The position numbers were made by a program, and so were the translations under genes. From SB11 sp035906255 (GTDB lineage Bacteria; Bacteroidota; Bacteroidia; UBA8524), in assembly GCA_035906255.1 (NCBI GenBank), contig JAMIFM010000007.1, positions 1 through 64,000 of the forward strand: a stretch of DNA of 64,000 bases, written 5' to 3'. Positions 8,885-16,244 of this stretch are shown here, piece after piece. Each line of letters starts with the position of its first letter. Position 1 is the first letter of the stretch. The notes beneath the pieces were generated by a model, which was not told the DNA's origin, ran no database searches, and saw only the letters and a list, made by a program, of their open reading frames with translations.

Positions 8885-10267
8885 ATGAAGAAACAATTAC
8901 TTACTATTTGCTGGCTGTTTGCAATACCGTTTTGTCTTTCAGCCCAAAACCCCAACTCTGATAGTGCTGTTATACGCCGTATGTTTGATGAAGCTCTGTT
9001 GCGGGGCAAAGCCCATCCTATGTTGGGTGAGCTTTGTAAAACCGCACCGGGTCGTATAAGTGGGTCGGCTAATGCCCAAAAAGCAGTTGAGTGGGGGTAT
9101 AAAACCATGACTGATTTGGGATTTGATACCGTGTTTTTGCAACCTTGTATGGTTCCCCATTGGGTGCGCGGCGATGCCGAAGAAGGCAAAATTATTGGCA
9201 AAAGGGTAAAAGAGAAGGTAAATATCTGCGCCTTAGGGGGCAGCATTGGTACCGATAAAAAAGGAATAACAGCTCAAGTAATCGAAGTAAAAAGCATTGA
9301 AGAAGTTGAAAAACTGGGCAAGGAAAAGATAGAGGGCAAAATTGTGTTTTACAGTCGCCCTATGGATGCCCGCAAAATATATACGTTTGCAGCCTACGGC
9401 AGTTGTGTTGACCAACGGGTTTGGGGAGCTAAAGAAGCAGCCAAACACGGTGCTGTGGGTGTTATTGTCCGTTCAATGAATTTATCGCAGGATAAGCATC
9501 CGCATACAGGTACATTGGTGTATGAAGACAGTGTGAAGAAAATACCTGCCGCCGCCATCAGCACCGAAGATGCTGATAAACTAAGCCTGTTGCTGCAAAG
9601 CGAACCTGAATTACAGTTTTATTTCCGCCAAACGTGCCAAACGCTGCCCGATGTGCTTTCGTACAATGTTGTGGGGGAAATACGCGGTACTGAATTTCCG
9701 CAAGAATATGTTATTGCAGGTGGCCACTTGGATGCTTGGGACAACGGCGAGGGTGCTCACGATGATGGTGCGGGCTGTGTACACTCAATAGAAGCAGTAA
9801 GAATATTTAAGGCATTGGGCATACGCCCCAAACGTACCATACGCGCTGTATTGTTTATGAACGAAGAAAACGGGCTTAAAGGCGCATTACAATATGCCCG
9901 CCAAGCCGACAGTTTGCAAGAAAAACACATTGCTGCTATTGAAAGCGACCGAGGGGGTTTCACTCCGCGCGGTTTTCACTTAGAAGGAGATTCAGGCAAG
10001 ATAGAATTAGTACGCCAATGGGTAAAGTTGTTTGAACCTTATGGTCTGCATGATTTTGCCAATGGCGGCGGCGGTGCCGACATTAGCCCTCTTAAAAAAT
10101 CACAGAAAGGTATTTTGCTGGCAGGGTTCGTTCCCGATTCTCAACGCTATTTTGATTTCCACCATGCCAACACTGACCGCTTTGAGAACGTCAATAAAAG
10201 AGAACTTGAATTGGGTGCAGCATCCATTGCTGCGTTTATGTATTTATTAACACAATATGGGTATTAA
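8885..10267 (+). CDS. Secreted M28 family zinc aminopeptidase with PA domain
   Basis: The 460-residue protein starts with a signal peptide MKKQLLTICWLFAIPFCLS-AQ, which decides the start at 8885 over an in-frame ATG at 8765 inside the repeat block. A PA domain (about 130-250) precedes the M28 catalytic core. Metal ligands are seen as GGHLDAWD (about 279-286) with GAHDDGAG, the catalytic Glu pair in NEENG (about 327), the Asp in ESDRGG (about 352) and the His in FHHANTD (about 426). It removes N-terminal residues from peptides outside the cytosol. It overlaps the next gene by 11 bases, so the pair is probably co-transcribed. Confidence 0.9.
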   Translation: MKKQLLTICWLFAIPFCLSAQNPNSDSAVIRRMFDEALLRGKAHPMLGELCKTAPGRISGSANAQKAVEWGYKTMTDLGFDTVFLQPCMVPHWVRGDAEEGKIIGKRVKEKVNICALGGSIGTDKKGITAQVIEVKSIEEVEKLGKEKIEGKIVFYSRPMDARKIYTFAAYGSCVDQRVWGAKEAAKHGAVGVIVRSMNLSQDKHPHTGTLVYEDSVKKIPAAAISTEDADKLSLLLQSEPELQFYFRQTCQTLPDVLSYNVVGEIRGTEFPQEYVIAGGHLDAWDNGEGAHDDGAGCVHSIEAVRIFKALGIRPKRTIRAVLFMNEENGLKGALQYARQADSLQEKHIAAIESDRGGFTPRGFHLEGDSGKIELVRQWVKLFEPYGLHDFANGGGGADISPLKKSQKGILLAGFVPDSQRYFDFHHANTDRFENVNKRELELGAASIAAFMYLLTQYGY

Positions 10268-11909
10268 ATCGCTACCAAAATATACTGCACTGGCAATGGC
10301 TTTTGGCTTTGCTATTGCCGCACAAGGGCAACAAAACGCCTTACCTGCCATCACCCCAACTGCTGTGCATACTATAAAAGGACTGGATGCCGAGCAAATG
10401 TATGCCGAAGACAACAATAGTAAGCGGCCTTACCGACCTGAGAATGTGGGACGCTTGTTGCCTGTTAATTTCACTCTTTACAATTCGGGCGAGTGGATAA
10501 CCACTGATAAAGGTTCAGTTTGGCGGTTAAAAGTACAGCTTGAAGGCGCAAAGGCAATTACGCTGTTAGGTAAAATGGAGAATATGCCTAACGGTGCATC
10601 GTTAACTGTTTACAATAGCAATACCCAAGCGGTTAAAAACACTTACAAAGCAACTGATTTCTCAACCCAAAACATTATTTCTACTACACCTGTTGCAGGG
10701 CATGAAGCAGTGATAGAATATTTTGTGCCCAGAGGGGTAAGCAATACAGCCAATTTGGTAATTGAAAGACTTTGCTACATCTACCGTTATACCAACCCTA
10801 ACGAAATTCAAACCGATGGGTTTGGCAATGCAGCCGCTTGCAATGTAAATGTAAATTGCAGCGAGGGCGATAATTGGAGAAACCAACGTAACTCAGTGGT
10901 ACGCATATTAAGTTACACCGATTTTAATACCCAATGGTGCACAGGAGCAATGGTAAACAATACCTCGCAAACAATTAAGCCGTATTTGCTAACGGCCATG
11001 CACTGCGGTTTAGGTCTTAACGATAGTTTAAGCAACGATACCATGTTTAAATACTGGCTGTTTACCTTTAACTACGAAGCCCCCTCATGTGCAAACCCCA
11101 TGAGCGAAGGCAACCTTGCCGATAATAAAATTACAGGTTCAAAAGTACTGGCACACACTGAAGATAAAGGCGGCGAATTGGGTAGCGATTTTTTATTGAT
11201 TGAGCTTACACAACCCATCCCCCCTAATTATGGCGTTTATTATTCAGGCTGGAGTTTAGATACTACCGAAGATTATACCGATAGCGCAGTAAGTATTCAT
11301 CACCCCAAATACGATATTAAAAAAATATCTACCTCCACTTGGCCCTTAAAAAAGGGTGCGCCCTACCCTACTTCGCCCGATAATACCCATTGGGAAGTAC
11401 TATGGTCAGCCACAACCAACGGTCATGGTGTTACCGAACCCGGCTCATCAGGTTCAGCATTATTTAATAAAAAAGGGTATTTGATTGGAACCCTTACGGG
11501 CGGAAGCGCATCTTGTAGTAAGTTGAACGGCACTGATTTTTACGGCAGGTTGGATTGGCATTGGAACCGCAACAGTGGTTCTACCCCCCGCAGCCGCTTG
11601 AAAGACTGGCTCGATTCTGCCAACACGGGTGCTACAAGTGTTAGTGGTACTTACTTATACCCCGAAAGCGTAGGCAAAACCGTTGAAAAAGATAAATTGG
11701 TACTGTACCCCAACCCTGCCAACAGTTGGCTGCAACTAAGCGGCGGTGAGTTTGGTTACGCTACCATTAACAATATTATGGGGCAGCAACTACAAACAAT
11801 TGCCCTGCAAAATGGTTGGCTAAATATAGAAACACTACCTGCGGGCGTTTATATAGTGAGTGCAAATGACGGTACTACTACTTATACGGGCAGGTTTATA
11901 AAGCAATAA
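10257..11909 (+). CDS. Secreted trypsin-like (S1) serine endopeptidase with T9SS sorting domain
   Basis: A 550-residue exported protease resembling the lysyl endopeptidase group. A signal peptide ends near IAAQGQ (residue 24). The catalytic triad is visible as His in LLTAMHCG (about 250), Asp in GSDFLLIEL (about 308) and Ser in PGSSGSALF (about 398). A C-terminal T9SS type A sorting domain starts near 478 (LVLYPNPAN) and ends in GRFIKQ, so it should be exported by the Por system and cleaved or surface-anchored. It overlaps the upstream M28 gene and is followed after 23 bases by a lipoprotein gene. The exact cleavage specificity is inferred only from the subgroup. Confidence 0.9.
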   Translation: MGIKSLPKYTALAMAFGFAIAAQGQQNALPAITPTAVHTIKGLDAEQMYAEDNNSKRPYRPENVGRLLPVNFTLYNSGEWITTDKGSVWRLKVQLEGAKAITLLGKMENMPNGASLTVYNSNTQAVKNTYKATDFSTQNIISTTPVAGHEAVIEYFVPRGVSNTANLVIERLCYIYRYTNPNEIQTDGFGNAAACNVNVNCSEGDNWRNQRNSVVRILSYTDFNTQWCTGAMVNNTSQTIKPYLLTAMHCGLGLNDSLSNDTMFKYWLFTFNYEAPSCANPMSEGNLADNKITGSKVLAHTEDKGGELGSDFLLIELTQPIPPNYGVYYSGWSLDTTEDYTDSAVSIHHPKYDIKKISTSTWPLKKGAPYPTSPDNTHWEVLWSATTNGHGVTEPGSSGSALFNKKGYLIGTLTGGSASCSKLNGTDFYGRLDWHWNRNSGSTPRSRLKDWLDSANTGATSVSGTYLYPESVGKTVEKDKLVLYPNPANSWLQLSGGEFGYATINNIMGQQLQTIALQNGWLNIETLPAGVYIVSANDGTTTYTGRFIKQ

Positions 11910-11932
11910 CAGGACAAAGAGAAACAGGAGTA

Positions 11933-12430
11933 ATGAGAGTAGTTGTAGTAATTATCGGTTTGCTGGCCGCAATCAGTATGTATAGTTGTAAAACGGGTAA
12001 AAGTGTTGCCGTGCCGCTTTCGCCGCATACAGATACATTAAAAATGATGGTGAATTATCAAACCGATACCTTAACCGTATTTGTAAAGAGAATAGTAGTT
12101 AATGACAGCCTGTATAGTCTTGACGAAGGCGCTGTAGATTTTAATATTGTTCATACTGAACAAAAGGACAGTATTTTGTTTATTACTATCAGCAGTTATT
12201 TCAACTGCAAAAAAGACGATTTTAACTTATACCAAAGCAGAATTGAATTAAAAACCTACCCTGTACGCTTACGCTTTCGTATTAGCAAAGGAGAGCCTAA
12301 AGGATGTGAAGAAAAACCTGCCATGTACACGTTGGCAGTAGATATACGCGACATCTTAAACAACCACCCCGAAGCAAACATTATGTTTACAGGCTTTAAT
12401 AAAATGGCCAACGTAAAACGCTATAAATAA
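11933..12430 (+). CDS. Hypothetical lipoprotein
   Basis: A 165-residue protein with a type II signal sequence: hydrophobic VVVVIIGLLAAIS and a lipobox MYSC giving the lipidated Cys19. The mature part is beta-rich with no family I recognise. A CKK-x-DDF segment near 100 and GCEEK near 123 give two further cysteines. It lies 23 bases behind the serine protease and 68 bases before the IscA-type gene. It probably belongs to the peptidase transcription unit; its function is unknown. Confidence 0.7.
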   Translation: MRVVVVIIGLLAAISMYSCKTGKSVAVPLSPHTDTLKMMVNYQTDTLTVFVKRIVVNDSLYSLDEGAVDFNIVHTEQKDSILFITISSYFNCKKDDFNLYQSRIELKTYPVRLRFRISKGEPKGCEEKPAMYTLAVDIRDILNNHPEANIMFTGFNKMANVKRYK

Positions 12431-12498
12431 TGGCAAAACGGCACAGCTATGCTATTGGCTTTGTTTTTGCGATATTTGTAGTATAAACCATAAACACT

Positions 12499-12864
12499 AT
12501 GGAAGTATTAGATGCCCCTAAAACTCTTATCCCTTCACCCATAACTTTTACTGAAGGTGCTCGTGCCGAGTTATTGAAGCTGATAAACACGCTTAATATT
12601 TCGGGTGAACAAGGACTTCGTATTGGTGTAAAAGGCGGGGGCTGTTCAGGTTTATCTTATCTGTTGGCTTTTGACAGCAAGGAAGAAGGTGATACTGAAT
12701 ATATGACCGACGGTATAAAAATACTGATGAATAAAGCCCATTTAATGTATTTAGTCGGTATGCAAGTAGATTGGGAGGACGGACTTAACAACAAAGGTTT
12801 TACGTTTAGTAACCCCAATGCCACCACTACCTGCGGTTGCGGAACATCATTTGCAGCGGGGTAA
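12499..12864 (+). CDS. IscA/HesB family iron-sulfur cluster carrier protein
   Basis: A 121-residue A-type carrier that accepts and hands on Fe-S clusters. The three ligand cysteines are Cys49 in GGGCSGLSY and Cys112 and Cys114 in TTCGCGTSF at the C-terminus. The length and KGGGCSG spacing fit IscA/ErpA/SufA; the subtype cannot be decided because no suf or isc genes lie nearby. The gene is followed by a strong bidirectional terminator shared with the convergent immunity island. Confidence 0.93.
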   Translation: MEVLDAPKTLIPSPITFTEGARAELLKLINTLNISGEQGLRIGVKGGGCSGLSYLLAFDSKEEGDTEYMTDGIKILMNKAHLMYLVGMQVDWEDGLNNKGFTFSNPNATTTCGCGTSFAAG

Positions 12865-12890
12865 TATTTTACAAACACGATAACAAAAAA

Positions 12891-12924
12891 AATCCCCGAA
12901 TAGTAGAGAAGCCATTCGGGGATT
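12891..12924. terminator. Bidirectional terminator between the IscA-type gene and the immunity island
   Basis: A perfect 11-bp stem AATCCCCGAAT/ATTCGGGGATT with a 12-base loop, preceded by an A run (A-rich on the plus strand, so a U tract on minus-strand transcripts). Imperfect copies of this element occur at 14580-14614 and 15088-15110 inside the island. Confidence 0.8.
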
Positions 12925-12948
12925 GTATTAAATATATTTAGTATAGTA

Positions 12949-13647
12949 CTACCAATGTACTGCGTCGTATGGGTAGTACTTTTGTTCCTTCAAACTGCTG
13001 TCGTCAACGCCTTTTAATTTCACTATTGCTGCCGCTTCCCATGCCCAATAACCAAAATAGGTATTAACTTCTGTATCAAGGTGGCTGTCATGCCATTCAG
13101 CGTCTTTTTGACCTTTGTACCACACCTTATCAAGGTAATGTTTAAGTTCGATTGCACTGCTTAAATTATCCGTATTCTTATAAAGTGACGGTTCAATATA
13201 GTTATGAGCGGTTACAGGCCATTCGTTTCCCAATTTTCCGTGAATAATAAAATCCAACAGCTTATCCTTAACACCGTCTCGCTTAATAATATTGGTAATT
13301 CGTTTAAAATCATCCGCGGGGATATCACACAATAAGCCTAAGCACACAAGCCACAACATTTCTTCATATTGCCCATACCCCAATTCTTTCCCTTGCCATT
13401 TAAAACCCTCTTCAAAAGCAGCTATGGAGTCAACTAGTGCCATCCTGATTGAACTCTTTGCTTCACCCATTGAGTAAAGAGCTATTGTTTTTTCAATATG
13501 TGCCGAAAGTATTGCCAACTTAAGTTGTGGATGTCTTTCTATTTTTGCCCGACCTATTATTATTGACTCTGTAAAATGGTTAATCGTTCTTTCCTGCCTT
13601 CCTATGAAAGAATTAAAGTACTCCGTGTTTTTATTTCTATCTCGCAT
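12949..13647 (-). CDS. PoNi-like immunity protein (DUF1910/DUF1911 type)
   Basis: A 232-residue protein that I recognise as the immunity partner family of PoNe-type DNase toxins. It opens with MRDRNKNTEYF, has the helical AFEEGFKW...ELGYGQYEEMLW segment (residues about 78-98), and ends with GYWAWEAAAIVKLKG, DDSSLK and YYPYDAVHW. I place the start at 13647 because family members begin MRD and the second copy at 15897 begins the same way. A longer frame from 13755 would overlap upstream material. No toxin gene precedes it, so it looks like an orphan immunity gene protecting against neighbours' toxins. The family call is from memory of conserved motifs, not a search. Confidence 0.75.
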   Translation of the reverse strand: MRDRNKNTEYFNSFIGRQERTINHFTESIIIGRAKIERHPQLKLAILSAHIEKTIALYSMGEAKSSIRMALVDSIAAFEEGFKWQGKELGYGQYEEMLWLVCLGLLCDIPADDFKRITNIIKRDGVKDKLLDFIIHGKLGNEWPVTAHNYIEPSLYKNTDNLSSAIELKHYLDKVWYKGQKDAEWHDSHLDTEVNTYFGYWAWEAAAIVKLKGVDDSSLKEQKYYPYDAVHW

Positions 13648-13690
13648 AGTTTTTGTTAGATGCCCGTCTTTGATTGGGAAATACAAGTTA

Positions 13691-13815
13691 TTAAATTGCA
13701 CCCGCATCCATTTCATAAAATAATTGAAGCCAAGCGTCCGATTTTTCAAATCCATATTCTTTTACTTGATCTGAATAAAGGCGATTACCGACTTCATTAA
13801 ATTCAATTTTTTCAT
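13691..13815 (-). pseudogene. Small ORF before PoNi, frameshifted copy
   Basis: Reading from ATG at 13815, which overlaps the TGA of the preceding gene as ATGA, a run of six A gives a 17-codon frame. With one more A, as in the copy at 15907-16062, it would read MKKIEFNEVGNRLYS and continue DQVKEYGFEKSDAWLQ to a stop at 13691 (41 residues). I do not recognise the product. It could be a real small gene, or a remnant lying between toxin and immunity genes. Confidence 0.35.
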
Positions 13816-14103
13816 TCTTCTAATTCTTCAATAGGGCCATGAGGGCTCATAGTGTACAAGACTTCACCTGTATTTGCATCAATTATAATCCCCATCGCTC
13901 GCTCATCCATGCCCCATGGGGCTCCATACCCAACAACATAGGTATCAATATACTGTCCTTCCCATACTCCATAGAGAACTTTCATTTCTTTAAAAAAAAC
14001 CAAATCTTTCAATTTCCTCAACAGAATTTATTGATGTAAAACTCCTCTTTTTCTCTTTTAAATAATTTTCAGCAATCTCCATTGCTTGTTTTGGTGTTAT
14101 CAT
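13812..14103 (-). pseudogene. Small putative immunity protein, split by a homopolymer frameshift
   Basis: From ATG at 14103 the frame reads MITPKQAMEIAENYLK and runs to RFGFF, then hits TAA at a run of eight T (complement of A at 13992-13999). With one T fewer it continues KEMKVLYGVWEGQYID to the stop at 13812, giving a 96-residue protein. The restored product is a clear paralog of the intact gene at 14203-14475: both start MIT, share AE-x-YLK, x-FT-I-S near residues 20-28, and end with a DA-x-x-G-x-x-LY-x-x-x-P element. An in-frame TTG at 14021 is an artefact. Imm35/YrhB-like immunity is possible but unproven. Confidence 0.65.
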
Positions 14104-14111
14104 AATCAATA

Positions 14112-14178
14112 TTATAATTGATTAATTTCAATTCCTCTAAACTTTAGGGTGTTTTTCAATATCAAAACTATATTATAT
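14112..14178 (-). other. Possible toxin C-terminal remnant
   Basis: The minus-strand frame just before the gene starting at 14103 reads about 20 codons ending LKFRGIEINQL and TAA at 14112. It resembles the GIDIN-type end of the open stretch at 14477-14566. Both end a few bases before a related immunity-type ORF. The stretch is very short, so this may be chance. Confidence 0.2.
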
Positions 14179-14202
14179 TTTCAATTATATACCGCAAAAA
14201 AA

Positions 14203-14475
14203 TTAAGGGTTAACAAATTTTTGAGGTGTAATTAAATATAGTATCGTACCATCTTTTGCATCTAACATGACGAATGACACTTTAACTTCATCTCCCCAAA
14301 CTTCACCAAAGCCAATACTATAAGTGCTATGAACTTCACCAAGTTTTGCTCCAAAAGGAATAACATGGGTTTCTTCAAAATAAATTTTATCATTGGAATC
14401 TATAAATGTAAAATCGCGAGAGTTTTGTTTCAAATACTCTTCTGCCAGTTTTCTGGCAACTTCTTTGGTTATCAT
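14203..14475 (-). CDS. Small putative immunity protein (intact paralog)
   Basis: A 90-residue cytosolic protein with no signal or membrane segment. It starts MITKEVARKLAEEYLKQ and ends VMLDAKDGTILYLITP plus a short tail, a helix-then-sheet pattern like YrhB/Imm35 or PepSY-like small domains. It is paralogous to the frameshifted gene at 13812-14103. The start lies directly behind an upstream stop (TAATATG), as expected for an immunity gene coupled to a toxin end. No toxin gene remains. The family is not identified; the immunity role is inferred from size, paralogy and neighbours. Confidence 0.65.
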   Translation of the reverse strand: MITKEVARKLAEEYLKQNSRDFTFIDSNDKIYFEETHVIPFGAKLGEVHSTYSIGFGEVWGDEVKVSFVMLDAKDGTILYLITPQKFVNP

Positions 14476-14476
14476 A

Positions 14477-14566
14477 TTATTTTACTTGCGAATTTAGTAT
14501 TGTATTAATGTCAATTCCTTTTCCGTATAGCTTCATTAGTTCGATTTCGCTTATCTCCAATCTACT
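14477..14566 (-). pseudogene. Possible toxin C-terminal remnant before the immunity gene
   Basis: An open stretch on the minus strand reads RLEISEIELMKLYGKG and then IDINTILNSQVK with a TAA at 14477-14479, two bases before the ATG of the gene starting at 14475. About 30 codons remain; upstream it runs into the terminator-like junction at 14570-14580. The ending looks like the last residues of a polymorphic nuclease toxin. It is too short to name. Confidence 0.35.
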
Positions 14567-14579
14567 GCAAACAACAAAA

Positions 14580-14736
14580 AATCCCCGAATAGTAGAGAAG
14601 CCATTCGGAGATTGTATCAAATATGTTTGGTTTAGTGCTACCAATGTGCAGCGTCGTAAGGATAGTACAGTTGGTCTTTTAAAATACTATCGTCGATGCC
14701 TTTTAGTTTTACTATTGCTGCCGTTTCCCATGCCCA
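14580..14736 (-). pseudogene. 3' fragment of a PoNi gene with its terminator
   Basis: From 14736 to the TAG at 14638 the minus strand reads 32 codons that match the last 32 of the intact PoNi gene at 27 positions (WAWETAAIVKLKG, then DDSILKD and YYPYDAAHW). It is followed by a degenerate copy of the island terminator (AATCCCCGAAT/ATTCGGAGATT, one mismatch, to 14580). The rest of the gene is missing; the matching 5' fragment may be 15613-15897. Confidence 0.85.
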
Positions 14737-14743
14737 TTTAGAG

Positions 14744-15055
14744 CTAATCCTCCCCATAGCGTTTAACCGTTTTTTCTATTGTTCCGTCCTCATTAAGGGT
14801 TAGATACACATTTGCATGGCTGTGAAATATTAACAAAGGAGCCCCTGTTTCATCCTCAATATACAAAAAAGCAAGTCGCCTAGGGGTAAATTGTATCCCA
14901 ATCTGATAAGCTACAACCCAAGTAGGTTTAGAAAATCTATTGTCTTTTTTATCCACTACATTTATATTCATACCAAAAGAATTGTCATATGAAATTTCAA
15001 GTTTCCTTAAAACGTCTTTTGCAATGTTTATAATCTCTTCTTCTTTATGTTTCAT
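14744..15055 (-). CDS. Hypothetical small protein, putative immunity protein
   Basis: A 103-residue soluble protein: an N-terminal helix EEEIINIAKDVLRKLEISYD, then beta-rich WVVAYQIGIQF and LAFLYIEDETGAPLLIFH and a C-terminal NEDGTIEKTVKRYGED. The order (helix, four strands, an acidic turn) resembles NTF2/PepSY-like immunity folds, but I cannot assign a family. Its ATG overlaps the TGA of an upstream open stretch (TCATGA), the coupling typical of toxin-immunity pairs. It ends six bases before the PoNi 3' fragment. Confidence 0.6.
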   Translation of the reverse strand: MKHKEEEIINIAKDVLRKLEISYDNSFGMNINVVDKKDNRFSKPTWVVAYQIGIQFTPRRLAFLYIEDETGAPLLIFHSHANVYLTLNEDGTIEKTVKRYGED

Positions 15056-15082
15056 GAGTCAGATTTCTTAACACCGATGTAC

Positions 15083-15115
15083 TGCAAACAACAAAAAATC
15101 TCCGAATAGTACGGA
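15083..15115. repeat. Third copy of the island junction/terminator remnant
   Basis: The string TACTGCAAACAACAAAAAAT precedes a degenerate CTCCGAATAGTA here, as it does at 14564-14592. The 3' hairpin arm is lost. It marks a former cassette boundary behind the SUKH gene. Confidence 0.55.
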
Positions 15116-15130
15116 AACTATAGAAATACA

Positions 15131-15580
15131 TTAAGTAAGCATTAGCTTTAATATATATTCTAGCATTTTGTTAAATGAATCAAAAATTTCAACTGCATCT
15201 CCACTGTAACGATCAAGTATCTCAAAATTCATTTCCGTTTTATTAAAAACAAAAGTGTATTGCCCCGATTCAGCAAAAAAAACATATCTTTTGCTTTCCT
15301 CATCCTGATTATACCAAACTTCGTTGTTTTCAAAAATGCCGTATAAAACATTATTTACATCAAAATAATTTGATGAATAAATTATTACTCCATTTTCCTC
15401 CAGCCCATTACAAATCTTCAAAAATTCTAAGTATTCATCATCCAAGCTTGTTTTAAAATACTCTTTAAATTTTATGCTAAAAGAAGCAACATCTTTATTG
15501 TCCAGTCCTTTAGGAATACTCAAGTTAAAAGCATTTCTCTCTTTTTTTATTTTTCTAATTAATTTTTCAATTACAGTCAT
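15131..15580 (-). CDS. SMI1/KNR4 (SUKH) family putative immunity protein
   Basis: A 149-residue soluble protein with the SUKH layout: an N-terminal helix pair, FKEYFKTSLDDEYLEFLKICNGLEENG as the core helix plus NG turn (about 32-58), then VIIYSSNYFDVNN and a C-terminal EIFDSFNKMLEYIL helix. The YrhA/SUKH-5 subgroup is the closest I can think of. SUKH proteins neutralise diverse contact-dependent nuclease and other toxins. It lies exactly where the middle of the second PoNi copy should be. The immunity role is family knowledge plus context; no toxin is present. Confidence 0.75.
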   Translation of the reverse strand: MTVIEKLIRKIKKERNAFNLSIPKGLDNKDVASFSIKFKEYFKTSLDDEYLEFLKICNGLEENGVIIYSSNYFDVNNVLYGIFENNEVWYNQDEESKRYVFFAESGQYTFVFNKTEMNFEILDRYSGDAVEIFDSFNKMLEYILKLMLT

Positions 15581-15612
15581 ATTTATTTTTTTATTAGGAT
15601 AGACAAAACCAT

Positions 15613-15897
15613 TTAATATTGCCCATACCCCAATTCAACACCTCCCCATTTAAAACCTTCTTCAAATGCTTTAATACTATCTAATAAGTCTAATGTTATG
15701 ATATTTTTTGCTTTTCCTATAGAGTATTGTGCAATAGTTATATGGATACTATCTTCTATAATTGCATCTCGTATAGCTTTATGCCTGCTTTCATGAGCTT
15801 CGCCAGAACTAATGGCTTGAGTGAGCCTTTTTATACCTTCTTTATCTACTTCAATTAGTTCGGTAAAATTACTTTTGTATCCTGTTTTATCTCGCAT
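15613..15897 (-). pseudogene. Truncated PoNi gene (N-terminal 94 codons)
   Basis: Begins MRDKTGYKSNFTELI and aligns without gaps to residues 1-94 of the intact PoNi protein; I count 44 identities, concentrated in DSI-x-AFEEGFKW and ELGYGQY. It stops with TAA directly after GYGQY, where the intact gene continues EEMLW. Ten bases separate it from the small ORF upstream. It is either a broken immunity gene or, less likely, a working N-terminal half. Confidence 0.8.
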
Positions 15898-15906
15898 AGT
15901 TTTTTG

Positions 15907-16062
15907 TTAGATGCCTGTCTTTGATTGGGAAATACAAGTTATTACATCCATTTCATAAAATAATTGAAGCCAAGCGTCCGATTTTTCAAATCCATATTCT
16001 TTTACTTGGTCTGGATAAAGGTGATTACTGACCTCATTAAATTCAATTTTTTTCATCGCCAT
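15907..16062 (-). CDS. Small ORF upstream of the truncated PoNi gene
   Basis: A 51-residue frame, MAMKKIEFNEVSNHLYP through EKSDAWLQLFYEMD to KTGI. The DNA from about 15900 to 16055 is nearly identical to that before the intact PoNi gene (13646-13814). There the same frame would be 41 residues, with a different end, were it not shifted by one base. I know no family. It could be a small gene, the start of a lost larger gene, or non-coding flank conserved only because it is duplicated. Nothing else is recognised from 16063 to the meaB start at 16245. Confidence 0.3.
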   Translation of the reverse strand: MAMKKIEFNEVSNHLYPDQVKEYGFEKSDAWLQLFYEMDVITCISQSKTGI

Positions 16063-16244
16063 TTGTACACCAACTTGTGTTGCTTACAGAAATAATAATT
16101 CAACATAAACGCTAATAAAAGTTTTTCTACCAATATAGCATTACCTGTTGTAAAGTTTAAACGGCTAAAGTATTGCTTGTAAAAAGAAGTTTGTATTAAA
16201 TACTTTTGTAAAACGGGCGTACTACAACCCGCTGCAATACTATT

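Noticed and set aside
13647..13755. Longer PoNi protein starting at 13755
   Set aside because: The extra 36 codons read through the duplicated small ORF region and the same frame is stopped in the second copy; family members start at MRD.
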